A DNA stretch of 64,000 nucleotides, from NCBI RefSeq assembly GCF_008831285.2, contig NC_045138.2, positions 33,722,769-33,786,768 of the forward strand, written 5' to 3'. Shown piece after piece: positions 48,690 to 61,033 of the stretch. Below the pieces are notes generated by a model. The model saw nothing but the letters and a program-made list of their open reading frames with translations. It had not been told where the DNA came from and did not search any database. The position numbers were made by a program, and so were the translations under genes. How positions within the stretch are numbered: position 1 is the stretch's first letter; each line of letters starts with the position of its first letter. The DNA comes from Nymphaea colorata (lineage: Eukaryota; Streptophyta; Magnoliopsida; Nymphaeales; Nymphaeaceae).

Positions 48690-51162
48690 TCATCTCCGCT
48701 CGCACTCCGCTGGCTTGGTCGGGAACCTCGCCGTGTCAGTGCAGTAGTCGTACACGAGCTGCTTGGCCCGTACCCACATCAGCTGGTGGGTCTGGTGCAC
48801 GCTAAGCTCGGCCATCACCGGCTTCTCCCACCAGAACCTCTCCTGGTCCGTCTGGCCGCCTGTCTGGCACCTCCCCATCTCCTCCGGCTTGCCAGAGCAC
48901 TCGCAGCCGTCAATCTCAAACCCTCTGTAAGTGGAGATGAACGGCGCGTGGCTCCAGTCGGTCTTTACCCTTCCCCCTTGGGTTGCCCAATCGTCTGCGT
49001 TCCAAATGGAGCTATATACTCCCATGGCTTGGTCCTTGGGAAACGGAATGCCTTGTTTCTCCTTGTTGGAAAAGACTCTTACAGGCGTATCATCCACCAT
49101 GAATCTGAAAATGAACATCAACATATTAGATTTTCAAAACGGTAGTGGAAGATTGTGGTTTTCTTCAGGAAAGTAAAAGTACGGTCAGGTCCTGTACACT
49201 GTTGGTGAGCATTTGAGCTGGTAAGCAGGTAAGATAGTTCATGCTATTTGCTTTCTTACTTGCTGTTATATTGAAGAACATTGATTGTGAAAGTAAAGGA
49301 AAAAGAAAAAAACAAAAGACAAATATGGAAAAAGAAAAAAACCATTAGATTGGTCTCGTTTGTGGTAATGTGGAAAAAAAAAGCAAGTGTAAGGTTGCAT
49401 TGATTAATAGTTTTGCAAAGCATGACAAAGAGACATTAGGAAGACAAAGCACTTCAGAGTGCCATATGCGGATTCAGAAGCTCAAATTTCAAACAAAGCA
49501 CGAGATTGAGTATCCTAAGTACTGTATTGAGAAATGGAAATGGCATTAATCTACGTTCAATAAAAGACGAAGCACTTCAGAGTGTCATATGCGGATTCAG
49601 AATCTCAAATTTTAAACAAAGCACGAGATTGAGTACTAACTACTGTATTGAGAAATGGAAATGGCATTAATCTACGTTCAATAAAAATGGTCGTAGGAGG
49701 CTTTTTCAGCTTTTCATGTGCTTTTTGTAGATAAAAAAGAGTACACTGTAAAAAGTAGGCACATGGTTTTGTCATTTTCTCTTGCAACGAGATAATGCTT
49801 GTACTTGAAAAAGAAATCCACGATGAGAACAACTGGCTTTTGAACGGGAACAAAGCAAAGCATAGAGAAAACACAGTAATTCAGACGTGGAGAAATGGAA
49901 ATGAAAATTTCCTATACATTGCATTACAGAGAAATGAAACCAAATGAAAATTCATGACTCCTGACCCCCGTCGCTTGTGTTCCTATGCCAACTCTCAGAA
50001 CACCACGCAGGACAGAAGGAGTGCGTATGGTGGTCGATTTTTTCCCATATAACTGAGGATGATTTTCACCATGACAACTGACAAGAATCATGACTCCTGA
50101 CCCTCTTCATAATTCTGTCAGACTTCCCCAGCTGTGTAAAAAATTATGAAGTAATGCACTAAACACCTTTATCACATTTTACATCGCGTATTTATTCTCA
50201 TTGCAGGACTTACAGAAGTATTCTTCAATAACTCCAATCATTCTTCAAATGCCAAACAAGATTTTTGAAAAGAAAAAGAAAAAAAAGAAGGAGAGAGAAC
50301 GATGACCTCTCTTGATCACCTTTTGGCATCGCCCGGTTAAGTAACTAGCAATGAAAAAGAAAGACAAGAACTATCAACTCTTTTTAAAATACACCAAAGC
50401 ATTTGGCAGATATCTAGCAAAAGACCTCTACAGTACGACTGATGAAACGAGGGAGAGAAAGAGAGACTTACACTACTTGCTGGTGATTCCAAAGCAAAGA
50501 GTAGTAGTGGAAATCCTTGGTTGGATCAAACCACAGATTGAGCCTCTGCTCCCTATTCCCCACACCATTGACATAAACATTGGTCTGCACCAGGTATGGT
50601 TCACCGGTTGTGTTCCCCAGGAACTCAAAATCAAACTCATTGTGAGCAGGACCATCGGAAGCCATCTAGAATAAAACAGCACCAACAAGATTAGAAACCA
50701 TCAACAACCCATATCATCAAAACCCAGTAAAAGCACAGAGAAACAGAAAAAGAGAAGCGCAACAGAAACACACGTAGAATGCAGTGACAGTTCCAGCAGA
50801 ATCCCCCTCAACAAGCTTGATCTGCATAGTCGCCTTCCCGAACAGATACTTGTTCTTGGAGGCAAAACCGGCCCCTGAAATCAAACGGAAAAAGAAAACC
50901 AACGAGTCAGGAACTTCAACGGAAAAAGCGTCAAACACTCTGAAAGTTAAAAGAACAACAAGAGTCGAAGCAGACACACTGAGCGTTCCACAACATTCCT
51001 ACCGGAAGAGCTATCAAGCTTGAGCTTCAATGTCTCCCCCTCGTATTCAAGGTGATCGGAAGCCCAGCTGGGCTGAAACAGCTCATCGAACCTCGCGGAG
51101 TGAACCCAGATTGAGCCCACCATCAATGCATAAACGAGGAACCAGGAGAGCCTGGACTCCAT
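48690..51162 (-). CDS. XTH9: Xyloglucan endotransglucosylase/hydrolase (XTH9-like)
   Basis: Secreted GH16 enzyme that cuts and rejoins (or hydrolyses) xyloglucan in the cell wall during growth. Exons 51162-51003, 50874-50774, 50665-50472 and 49104-48690 join in frame with GT-AG introns to 870 nt, 289 aa, a normal XTH size. Signal peptide 1 to about 22 ([20 protein letters not shown]). The catalytic motif [11 protein letters not shown] (about 95-105) supplies nucleophile Glu97, Asp99 and acid/base Glu101, directly followed by the conserved N-glycosylation site NTT. Substrate-cleft segments [15 protein letters not shown] and [20 protein letters not shown] are intact, and the XET_C domain has paired cysteines and [20 protein letters not shown] with GVGNREQR is closest, from memory, to Arabidopsis XTH9. 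Orthology is not proven. Confidence 0.94.
49441..49685 (+). repeat. 123-bp tandem duplication in XTH intron 3
   Basis: Two copies (about 49441-49563 and 49564-49685), more than 90 percent identical, sharing GCACTTCAGAGTG and TGGCATTAATCTACGTTCAA. Located in the 1.37 kb intron before the last XTH exon. Confidence 0.92.
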
Positions 51163-51249
51163 GTTTTGTTCAAGAAATGATGAGAAAGAGCAGCTAACAG
51201 AAAGAAACGAGCTATGGATGAAGACGAGAGACCGTAGCCAACACATGTC

Positions 51250-51260
51250 CATATATATAG
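51250..51260 (-). promoter_or_regulatory. TATA box of XTH gene
   Basis: CTATATATATG on the minus strand, about 90 bases upstream of the ATG. Confidence 0.65.
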
Positions 51261-51288
51261 CTGTAGGGAACAGTGCCACGTAGGAAGG

Positions 51289-51298
51289 TGGGCCCACT
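51289..51298. promoter_or_regulatory. Palindromic TCP-type site upstream of XTH
   Basis: GTGGGCCCAC is a perfect 10-bp palindrome containing both the class I (GGNCCCAC) and class II (GTGGNCCC) TCP consensus. It lies about 30 bases upstream of the TATA box. The match is exact; regulation by TCP factors is inference. Confidence 0.5.
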
Positions 51299-51299
51299 C

Positions 51300-52940
51300 T
51301 AGACCCGAGTAGAGCGGGGTCCATGTCAGGCAGGTAGCCGTTGCCACGCACGCTCTTGCTGAGCTGTGAATTGGAGCGCACGCTCTCGCTGAGCCAAAGG
51401 CAACCCGTTTTCGGGTCACGGTGCAAAAAATGAATCTGGGTAGGGAATCCGGATAATTGCTCTGGCCTTAGGGTCCACCAAGATCCGACCCGTTTACATC
51501 CGGCGTTCAGCCTGGTGGCCGAGGGAACGTTGGACACGACACGTCGCTTTCTTACTCGAACCAACCAACCAACCAGAGAAAGCCACGCGAGCAGAGACAG
51601 CTGCTTTGGAGCAGACTGTACAGCTGGCAAGAAGCCGTACGGGGTGTGGGGGCCACGCCAGGGCCAGGCGGAGCCCGCACCCTCTGCCCCCATTTAAAGG
51701 AGAGCGATGACGTTATCGGCCAGCTGGCTGGCAGCCGGGCCGATGCGGATTTTACTTCAATACCCTTGGAGCCCGTTTACTCGGACGGTCGTGGGTTGTC
51801 TCGGGGGAAATGACTGGATTGTCCTTGCCGGGTTGGTTTTTAACCACTACCCAACTTCGCTGGCTCGATCGTAGCCAAAATATAATTGTAAGTTGCGTAT
51901 TTTTCAAGAAATGTTTTTAAGTAATCAATCAATCTATCTAGGGGGACTCTTTAATTTGGCATTTTAAGAAGACAATCAATGCATTCATCATCAAACTAAA
52001 AGGCTAGGCTAGGTTATAAACGACAAGGAAGAGGGTTTATAACGAAAGTAAGTCGGCGTCGCTCGGTTGACTACAAGAGAAGCCAAACGTCTCTCTCTTT
52101 TTTCCGGCTTTGTGTATTGGCTTTCGTGCAAAAAACAAAAATATGTATAGTGAGACCGCCTTCATATTCATATTCATATTCAAGGAGAAATTTATCCCTT
52201 GCATCTCCATCTCTGCGTTCCCAAGAAATTGCCTTTCGTATTTCATTTCACCGCAGGTTAAAAAAAAAAAAAAATTACCACGGCCTTGCACTTTGTAAAA
52301 AGAACGGGCGTCCTTGCCCCCTCGCCCTAGCTATAAATTCCCATTTACGTTGCTACCAGAGCTCAGTACACCCCTAGGTATGCGTGTAATTTTCAAGTCA
52401 AGCAGGCCTACTGTTCGGTACTAAATGCACGTAACTTTTACTGCAACTGCAATGCAATGTGGCCGTTAAATTTAGAGCAAAGGTCAGTAGTAGCGTTTCT
52501 TTCGGCTTTACTTTTGATTTCAGATCTAAACTCAATATTGGATCCGATTATGCACCCCAAAAAGAAAAAAACCTAATGTTGTGGGAGCATATTTTCTGGA
52601 CGCTTGTGAAGCATATAAGCGCCATGCACGTACCCTCTTTTTTTTTTTTCCCTTTTTTTGAACGTATGAGCTGGACCATGTTTGGCAGGAAGAAGTGGGA
52701 CCCGGAATAAATGAAACAAAACCCTAAAATCATATTTATGAACCCGGCCGCTGCATTTTCCGTTCACCGGTGAAATTTGAATCTCAGGAAAGACGAAAAT
52801 AGTGAAAAGGGAAAAAACCGAGGGTGGAAACGTCATCTCGAGAATGACAATGACGTCTCCAAGTTTTTCACGTGAAGAAAAGGAGTGCAAGTTTTGGACT
52901 ACTATGTGGATGCTTCTTTGCAACCAAAAGCTTCCACGGA

Positions 52941-52971
<31 letters not shown>

Positions 52972-55900
52972 CAGATGAGGATTGTACAGCAGATGTACTT
53001 TGAAAGCAATGGAGATCGCGAACACCAGACTTCCTAATAATCTGTTCATCTTCATGAAGTTGGTCATTCCTTAAAAATATTTTGGTTGACAATCGAAACT
53101 GGGTTTGTGAATAACTCAGTTTTGATAAAAAAAAAAAAAGGTTAGGATAATTTAGCCCGTGATCAAGTCTTTCATAGAAATCACCGTTTTCACCTTGTTA
53201 CCCAAACACAAACCAGGTCCCTAAAACCGGTTTAAAAACTAGCTTTTGGGAAAACCTGAGTTTCACAAATGATGTTTTCTACTAAGAGTATACTCCAAAC
53301 ACAATAAAAAAAACTTTTGTGATAATATTGTTGCAGTATTTTTAAAGCCAAAGTTAATTCCCCACATCTTCATAATATATAGTTATGACATTATTAACCC
53401 CAAAAATAATCGAAGCTGCAGATGGATCATGATCTTTATGCGTTAGATCATGAACTATACGTGCAGTTTAGGAACTTTGTCATGACTCTGCGGTTACCGC
53501 ATAAACTCCAGGGTCGAGGAACTTAATTGGCACTTACAAACTGACGTTGTTGCAGAACTTCTTTACTTTCCATTAAATTTCGATGAGGAAGTTCCAACCC
53601 CATTTCTATTGAATGAACATTTAGGGTTCATGGATGACAATGGCCCATTATTTAAGTCTCTTGGATTTTGATGCCTTTTATCAAGCAAGGATGCTTTTTC
53701 CGAAAGAGACAACCGCCATAAAAACACTTGGGTGGTGTTGTTAGGAGGATGCGGAGCTTAAAGAATTCACGGATACGCATCCCAATATATGCTGTTCACC
53801 CAACTTGGGGATGAAGTTTGATAAAAAAAAAAAAAAGAGTCAAGTTTCGTATATTTTATTGAGCAGTTCATGCATTAAACATGACCAAGTTGGTAATAAA
53901 GCTTACAAGTTATAAATAAGAAAAAACTTAATCGCTTTTCATCAGGCATATGGGATTAAGACGATTGTTAATTTGTTGAGATGTGAAATTTGTAATAGTT
54001 AATTGAATCTTACAAGCTGGATTGCAAATGGGTCTGAGCTAAGTATGTTGGAGATCGAGTTAGACTTGGAGCCACCGTAGCTAAAAAATGACAAATGCTT
54101 AACGGCTAAATGAACGTCTCTCGCTACAATGCCAAAGCTTTTGATGCATTCGAGAACAGATCGAGTAAAAGAGAAAGCTGTCAAAGTCTTCTTAATTAAT
54201 GGCCTGCTAATTGTGAATGACCAACTGCATCTAGGAGTTGATTTCTCCACTTGAATGCCGCATAAAGAAAAGAAGAGAATTCTTAACACCATACGACTTG
54301 GATCCTCCAGTGTATGAATTTGAAACGTCCTGCTTACTCACTGGTTTGAATCTGTTCTTTCGTATATTCGGCTGATTCATATATTAGTTCATTTCCTTTA
54401 CGATATTTATGTGATGTAGGAGCGCATTTATACGCAAATATTTTACACAAATACACGCAGACAGTTCATTCAAATCAATGGTTGTCTTCATTTATGCAAC
54501 ATTTACACCATTTTCGATAAGGTACTGCTGTCTCCACCGAGTTATTTAGATGTTTTTATTGACTTACTTAAGTGCAGTTTCAACGGTTCACGTGTGGTGG
54601 ATTTGCACAAGAGCGCCCACCAACACACACACACATTCATCGGCCTTGGGTATATTGTTATCTCATCTGGAACATGGTTGGCAAACATTACGTCAATATC
54701 AATTTAAAAAGAAGAAGAAATTTGCCCGTTTCACTGGGATGTGTTCACGTGCAATCTTGCGCGTGATAGATCTAACCATTCCCAACCTTCTGCACCATAC
54801 GAGCGGATTCCAAGGAATTACGAATGACGAAACCAGGAGGTCTCTCTTTCTCACACGCACACACCAATTAACCACATAAAATATGTTTCGGATGGATAAA
54901 CGAAAGGACTTTTGAATCATTTCGTTTGCGTAAATGTACGTAGAAGGAATTCTTGATACAAAAGCCTCACAGAATGGGTCAAGGTTGCTTCGTTGATTTC
55001 ATATAATCTCAAAAGCTGGATTCGTTCTAAACCATGAAGATAACACGGAGATTAAGAAAAACTGAAAAAATTAACAAGCTTTCTGATTTCATGATACTAC
55101 CGACGGGATCCAACAGGAAACCTTCGCTTTATGTCATCACCTCACATTCCATTTGGTTCCGGTTGAGAACGACAGCAGTCTCTTGCTTTTAGTAGAGCGT
55201 CAACTTGCAGATTCTCACAGAAAAAATGGCGCACAATTCATCCATGCGGGTCCATCAGTTTCAAAATTTCAAATAGCAATTCCCTGCTAATGAAGTGCCA
55301 TGGGGTCAGGCCGAGGAAGAACCCAAGGAACTCAGAATGGATAAGCATGAAAAGGGGTGCAGATGTTCTGAATCTCAAGCAGAGGGGCATAGTGAGGCGT
55401 ATAGGCTCTGAATATGCATCAATCGGATTCATAAATGGAGAAAATATGACGCGTGAACTGCCCAATCATTCAGAATGATTCGTCAAAATCTGAGACAGGT
55501 CGCCAAAAATGGTATATATATAGAGAGAGAGAGAGAGCCTTTATGACAGTCAGGAACAGGCTGTAATAGTCATCATCTTCCCTTGTATTTATTTGCTGCA
55601 GACCACCAAAACCCACGCCATCTGCATTCCCTTACTAGTTCTCTGTGTCAGCTAGGGAAGAGGGGTTGAGAGGACACAAGTAGAGGTGGTAATCCGGCCA
55701 ACAAGGCAACATAAAACAGCTAGCAACTGGGTGTCTTTGGGTGCAGTTGATGGGCTAATCCATGGGTTTCTTTGGCTGCAGTTGATGGGCTTTCCAGCGG
55801 GGCCTCAAACTTTTCACAAGATTGACAACAACTTTTGGACCTGGTGCAGGCCGCAATGGGCCTCCTCCCTTCCCCAAATGGCATACCAAGATTAGATAGA

Positions 55901-57000
55901 TAAGAGAGAGTGAGAAAGGGAGAGAGAGCAGGAACCTTTGGACTCGAAGTGGTTTTTTCTTGAGAGTGAACTTCAAGTGAGCGCTGCTCGCCGCCAATGG
56001 GCAACCAGGACAGCGCCACGAGGGAAGCTCACGGTAAAAGGCCCGGGGAGACGAGAAGAGGAAGAAAAGAAATGAAAATAAGTATTGAACAAATGGAATT
56101 TGATTAGTTTCCTCAATCTGTCCTTGTGTGCGTGCTTTTTGGTGGGTTTGTATCTCTATGAGAAGGAAACCAACATTGGTTTAGAGTACAATCAGAAGGT
56201 AGATTTCAGCTACGTACATCTGGAGAAGATAAAATCTTACGATAATAAAATCTTCCCCGTCAAACATTGCACGACCTCAGCACCAAAAGAAAACTCAATA
56301 GTATAAGCCAAATAACAGATGCTTAAATAATATATTTCTTACATGAGAGAATAGCAACATTCGTGTTTACGAATATAAGTTAAGTGTCCTTACGCGTACA
56401 TATGTATGCAACGCAATCGCAAAGGTCATCAAAAATCGATGTGATAACATGACGTTTTGATGCGACATCTGACTTCAAGGTTTTTAACCCATACGAAAGC
56501 TGCAGACGACCTCAACTCGCATACGGTTCCACATGAAAGAAAAACAGAAAACGAGTGAAACTCTTTTCTAAAGCATCAACTACGAGGCGACGTCCTGATG
56601 GAGGTGAGATAATGCGGTGGAAGGTCAGGTGGAGGAGACTCCTGCAAGGGCTGGTATAAGCTTTTAAAGAGAAGTGAAGTCAGTTGTTGGCGGTGTCGTC
56701 AACATCGAGTTCGCGCATGTGAATCATTTTATTAAAAGATACAGAGAATGGCATGCATCAATGGTATGGGCAACTCTAAGATGCCTCTTTATCTAGCTTA
56801 AAATGCAATCCTACTATTTTCACCAGAAAAAGACTCAAAGAGGCCAATATATGGGCTGAAATGGCATATCAGCCTTAGTTTTACCAATTTTTTCTTGCCC
56901 CTTTGCATCGTTTCAGTGAAATGATGTGTAAATCGACTGATAGGCCGATAAAAACCGACGCTGACAACTACCGTTGGAACTTGGATAAACTACAGGCAAG
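51300..57000. other. Intergenic, no supported gene
   Basis: 51300-51800 is GC-rich XTH upstream sequence. The rest is AT-rich with A-runs, an (AT)n at 52940-52968, a GA run near 55522 and unrecognised ORFs (for example 53999-54292 minus and 56085-56306 plus). Confidence 0.5.
52940..52968. repeat. (AT)n microsatellite
   Basis: About 14 uninterrupted AT units. Confidence 0.95.
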
Positions 57001-58901
57001 CAACGGATGACAGAAAGGATCCTCAGAGAGAGAGAGATAGAGAGAGGATCCAGTCTGGCCTACAAGAGTGTCGCTTATCCGCCAGAGGCAGCTCGCAGGT
57101 GTCACTGATGGAAGATGTACCGTGGCTCATTCTAGTCCTGTCTCTGGCTATTTACGTTGCACTTCTGTCTTAAGAAATCATGCATGCTAAATAGTAAATA
57201 CCCGCTTGAAGGAAACGAGCAAGAAAAGCCAAAAGCTCTCATATAAAAGGTAGTGAGAGGCCACAAAGAACAAATGCTTCTACAAATATGAGAAATTAGA
57301 TATTACAGCATCTCAAAAGCAAAAGAAAATTTGACCCGCTTGCCCCCTTAAAGATCATTACAAGAAATGAGAACTAACAGACGTGCTTGGAATTATAAAA
57401 GGTATGGCCCATACAAGCACATCTTCAGATTAACCACCCATTTGGGTGAAAAAGGAAAAAGGTGTTGACAAAGATTTTTCTAATATACAGCACCTTGGGT
57501 GAAATAAAATACACTACCTACTTGGTCAACCGATTGGAAGTAAAAGAAAAATAACGGTACATGTATCCCCTTTCTTCTCTGCTCTTGATCATTCAAAAGG
57601 TGCATTCAAATCCATGAGCTGGTTAACTTTGCAACTCTCCTTGAAGCGAACTTCCAATATAGCATATATTATGCTGACTGCAGATTGATGACAGCACAAA
57701 GGATAAAAAAGAAAAAGAATAAATGGAGAATCAAGTTGACATCCCAATCCATCTGAGAAAACCGCCATCTAGACCTTTCTGTAGAAAGTGCCAGTTGCGT
57801 CAAATAATTTGCACTTTGAACCCACCTGAAATCATCAGAACAAGGAAAAGTAAAGCAAAACAAAGAACCAAGAAAATGCACTCTCTGTTATCTTAGAATG
57901 AAAATCATAAGTTATAAAAACGATATAGCCACTAATTAAGCCAAATATGCAGGTTAAATAATGAAAGAGCATTTTAAAGGGACATTTTGAGAACAAGATT
58001 GCCAGCTGAGAGCTGCAACAGAGGTTTGTTTTAAAGCTCCGTAGACATGCAATAGCATAGTTTGCCTAAAGCTACAGCCACTCCAAGTAATCATCCATAA
58101 CCAAAAAAATCAGGATATGATGACATCAATCAGTCAGGAAAGCTTAAAATACAGTTACCAAAAGCCATGATCCTTTGTCCAGGTCTCCCTGCTATTTTGA
58201 AACTAACCAAATAAGCCAACACTAACCTTTTCCAGTAAATGACAAAAGCAGACACAACATAAAAGGTCTACAAGGGGAGGAATTTATAACTCAATGTTAT
58301 GATGAAACTGATTGTAACTCCCATCACTAGTAGGCTCCCCTCTAACGAGGTCAACAAGGAATTGATAAAGAATGGTTGATTTCATCAACAACAAACTGAA
58401 ACTTTTATCAACAACTCCTACCAACACAGAAGAATTCCCATCTTCAGGAAACTTTGTCTAAATACAGATGAATCCTAGGGAAAATGTCACTAATGTGTGT
58501 TAAATAGTCAGAATGAAAAATCAGAAAGACAGAATATTCATACAATTGACTCGTTATAGTTGTCCTGATCTTCATAGGTGGAAAAGAGTTTTTAGCAAGA
58601 TAAGGATGATACCATACAGAGAGAGCAGACAAAATTTACATAACAAAAAAAAGGAAAAGGAGAAGAACAAGATTTGAAAAGTGAAAAAACTTGAATCAAG
58701 GATCTTCCATATATCAGAGTCTAGGTCACATTGGTACGGTGACTTTACCCAAGTACGAGCACAGCAGTGGCACATTTGGATCGGTTTCGGTAGGAACCAA
58801 TGCAAACCATAATTGTTTGTTTTGCTTTAAGTTTTAAGCATTGTCTTTGTAATGTATTGAGTATGAATTTTGTTTTAAATTTGTGTTTTTGTGGAATCTT
58901 G

Positions 58902-58938
<37 letters not shown>
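58902..58938. repeat. Compound (CA)n(TA)n microsatellite
   Basis: About nine CA units run directly into about nine AT units. Confidence 0.95.
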
Positions 58939-60239
58939 GTAAACACACTTGTGTATATATATATCTCATCCATACATTCTTTTTTGCCACATCTGCATAA
59001 ATCGCCATATCAGTGCCCGTTTCCCCATACATGCCTATGTGACTTAGATCAGAATGCTACCAGCAAAAACATACTTCACATAGTTATTAGATTAAAGCTT
59101 CACTTAAATAGAAAAAATAATGCTATTGGTGTCTATTCACCTCAAGCAAGACTAAGTGGAAAGGTTGGAAAAAGAAATCTCACATACCGAAAAAAGAAGT
59201 AAACTAAATGAATATCTTAAACATTGGAGCACATGCGTAGGTACATTTTTTAATTTGCATACAAAATTGGCAAAAATCATTCACTAAAACAGTAGATTAC
59301 AGTAAACATTTGGAGACAAGAAAAGAGACAGATTATTCCCATCATTGCAATATAATTTATACTTATATAGCCAACAGCTAACACCCAAAAGTGATCAGGA
59401 AAGACACATGAAGACTTTCTAGATTGGCACAACTTGACACAAGGAGCCTATTTAAACAGCATGTTCTTTTCACAAATTTTAGGTATCAAGTGACCATAAT
59501 TTTACCCACCAAATATATATTCAAATTTCAAACATTTAACCTACATCTACATAATATGTTTTCAGAATTTCAAGTTAAATGAACAATGATAATTCTATCT
59601 ACACTGTCAAGAAGTTGCCATTCACATAGTGAGTCTGGACTTGTTTTTGGCTCATGACATTGGTTAACTGTGAACATGAGCCCATCTTGAACAACACTAG
59701 AAACTCAGGAATTGTATACCAGCTAAAAGACATGCAAAGTGAGAAGCCAGTCGATGAAAAGAGCATGACAATATCAACCTCTCACAGAAATGGTTGGTTA
59801 CACATGTTCAGATATAGACATATACATATAGATACATGCAAAATGCACAAGTATGTGATGTTTCTTCATTCAATCTTATTGCATATGAAGTAATAGACTC
59901 CAACTAAGCTAAACATCTAAAGCACTGCCAAAGGTTTAACACCTAACTATACACTTTTGGGTAATTGCAGGAAAAAGGAAAAACAGACAAAAAAAATAAG
60001 CAAAGAACTTTTGACATCAAGGATAGACAACAGGACGGTAGAAGATGGATAAATGGGTTAGCATAATTTTAGATGTTAGTCAACGCACACATCCTCTAGA
60101 TAGAAGTCAAACTGGAAGTTTCACAAAGATGGTCATAATCCATGTAAAGATAATACGAAGGCGAAGTGGAAGCACTAGCCATATCAATTCAAGCCTATTA
60201 TGACCATAATTATGGAAATATCATTAAATTACTAAGTCA

Positions 60240-60700
60240 CATGGGTACTTCAGTAAGGTCTACATACCCGTGTCGTTGTACCTGTACCCAAAATGGGTAC
60301 TTTGACACTTGGGTACCTATAGATCCAAACTGCTTAATTTTACTTTGATTTACTTTTTCTCACCTTACTTTTTATTCTATTCTTTGGAATCTTAGATGTG
60401 AAAATTCAATTGATGTTCATATTTGACTAGGGGGTTGCTTGGTTGTCCATATGTTTAAAGTTTTTCATAGGTTTCTTAAACACACTGTTGCATGAGCCGT
60501 TGATATATATTTTCTATGTTATTTATTTGTTTATGTTGATGTATATTCTTTATTTTGATACATATTTTCTAAGTATTTCTTATTGTTTATATATATATAT
60601 ATATATATACGGCCGTACTCCCGCACATAAGTTTTTTTAAAATAGTCAGTACCCGCACCCGCACCAGTACCCATACCTATGCGACATAGCATTAAAAGAA
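60240..60700. repeat. Repeat-like segment with GGGTAC/GTACCC words, split by AT-rich core
   Basis: Clusters of GGGTACTT and TACCCGTG at 60241-60320 and of CAGTACCCGCACCCGCACC at about 60646-60680 flank an AT-rich core with an (AT)n at 60589-60609. This word usage recalls common dispersed plant repeats. Ends are not defined. Confidence 0.4.
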
Positions 60701-61033
60701 TAATAAGATTTCAATATACATTATTGTGGTTATAGTCATTGATGCAAATAAAATCTAAAACGATAAAAGAAAAAGTCAATTATCTGTAAAAAATTTTCTA
60801 GATATCGATTTTAGAGTGCTGACCCATATGTTTACTATCTCTTGCAAGTATTTCAAAGATATTAGAGTTCAGGTATGCTCTAAAACTTAAAAGAAAGCCT
60901 TCCCATAATACATGAAACCATGGAAAGAGACACCTTTTCCGTGAAATCTCGAACTTGTGCATGAAACACTTTGCTTTATAAAGGGAACAATAGTAAAAAG
61001 GATAAATAGGGAAATGGAGTAAACATCAATACC

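Larger units (their letters stand above)
57001..61033. other. Intergenic and 3' flank of the PPR gene
   Basis: AT-rich. The minus-strand stretch around 57830-57740, preceded by a good acceptor (GATTTCAG at about 57828), reads WVQSANYLTQLALSTERSRW and could be a distal untranslated or alternative exon, but no connection is provable. No complete gene is visible. Confidence 0.4.

Noticed and set aside
50947-51693. 248-codon ORF on the minus strand reaching upstream of XTH
   Set aside because: It only overlaps the XTH signal peptide exon in another frame; the upstream part is promoter DNA with a TATA box.
53999-54292. 97-aa minus-strand ORF as a possible transposon or RNase H fragment
   Set aside because: No catalytic motif could be placed and neighbouring sequence shows no element structure.
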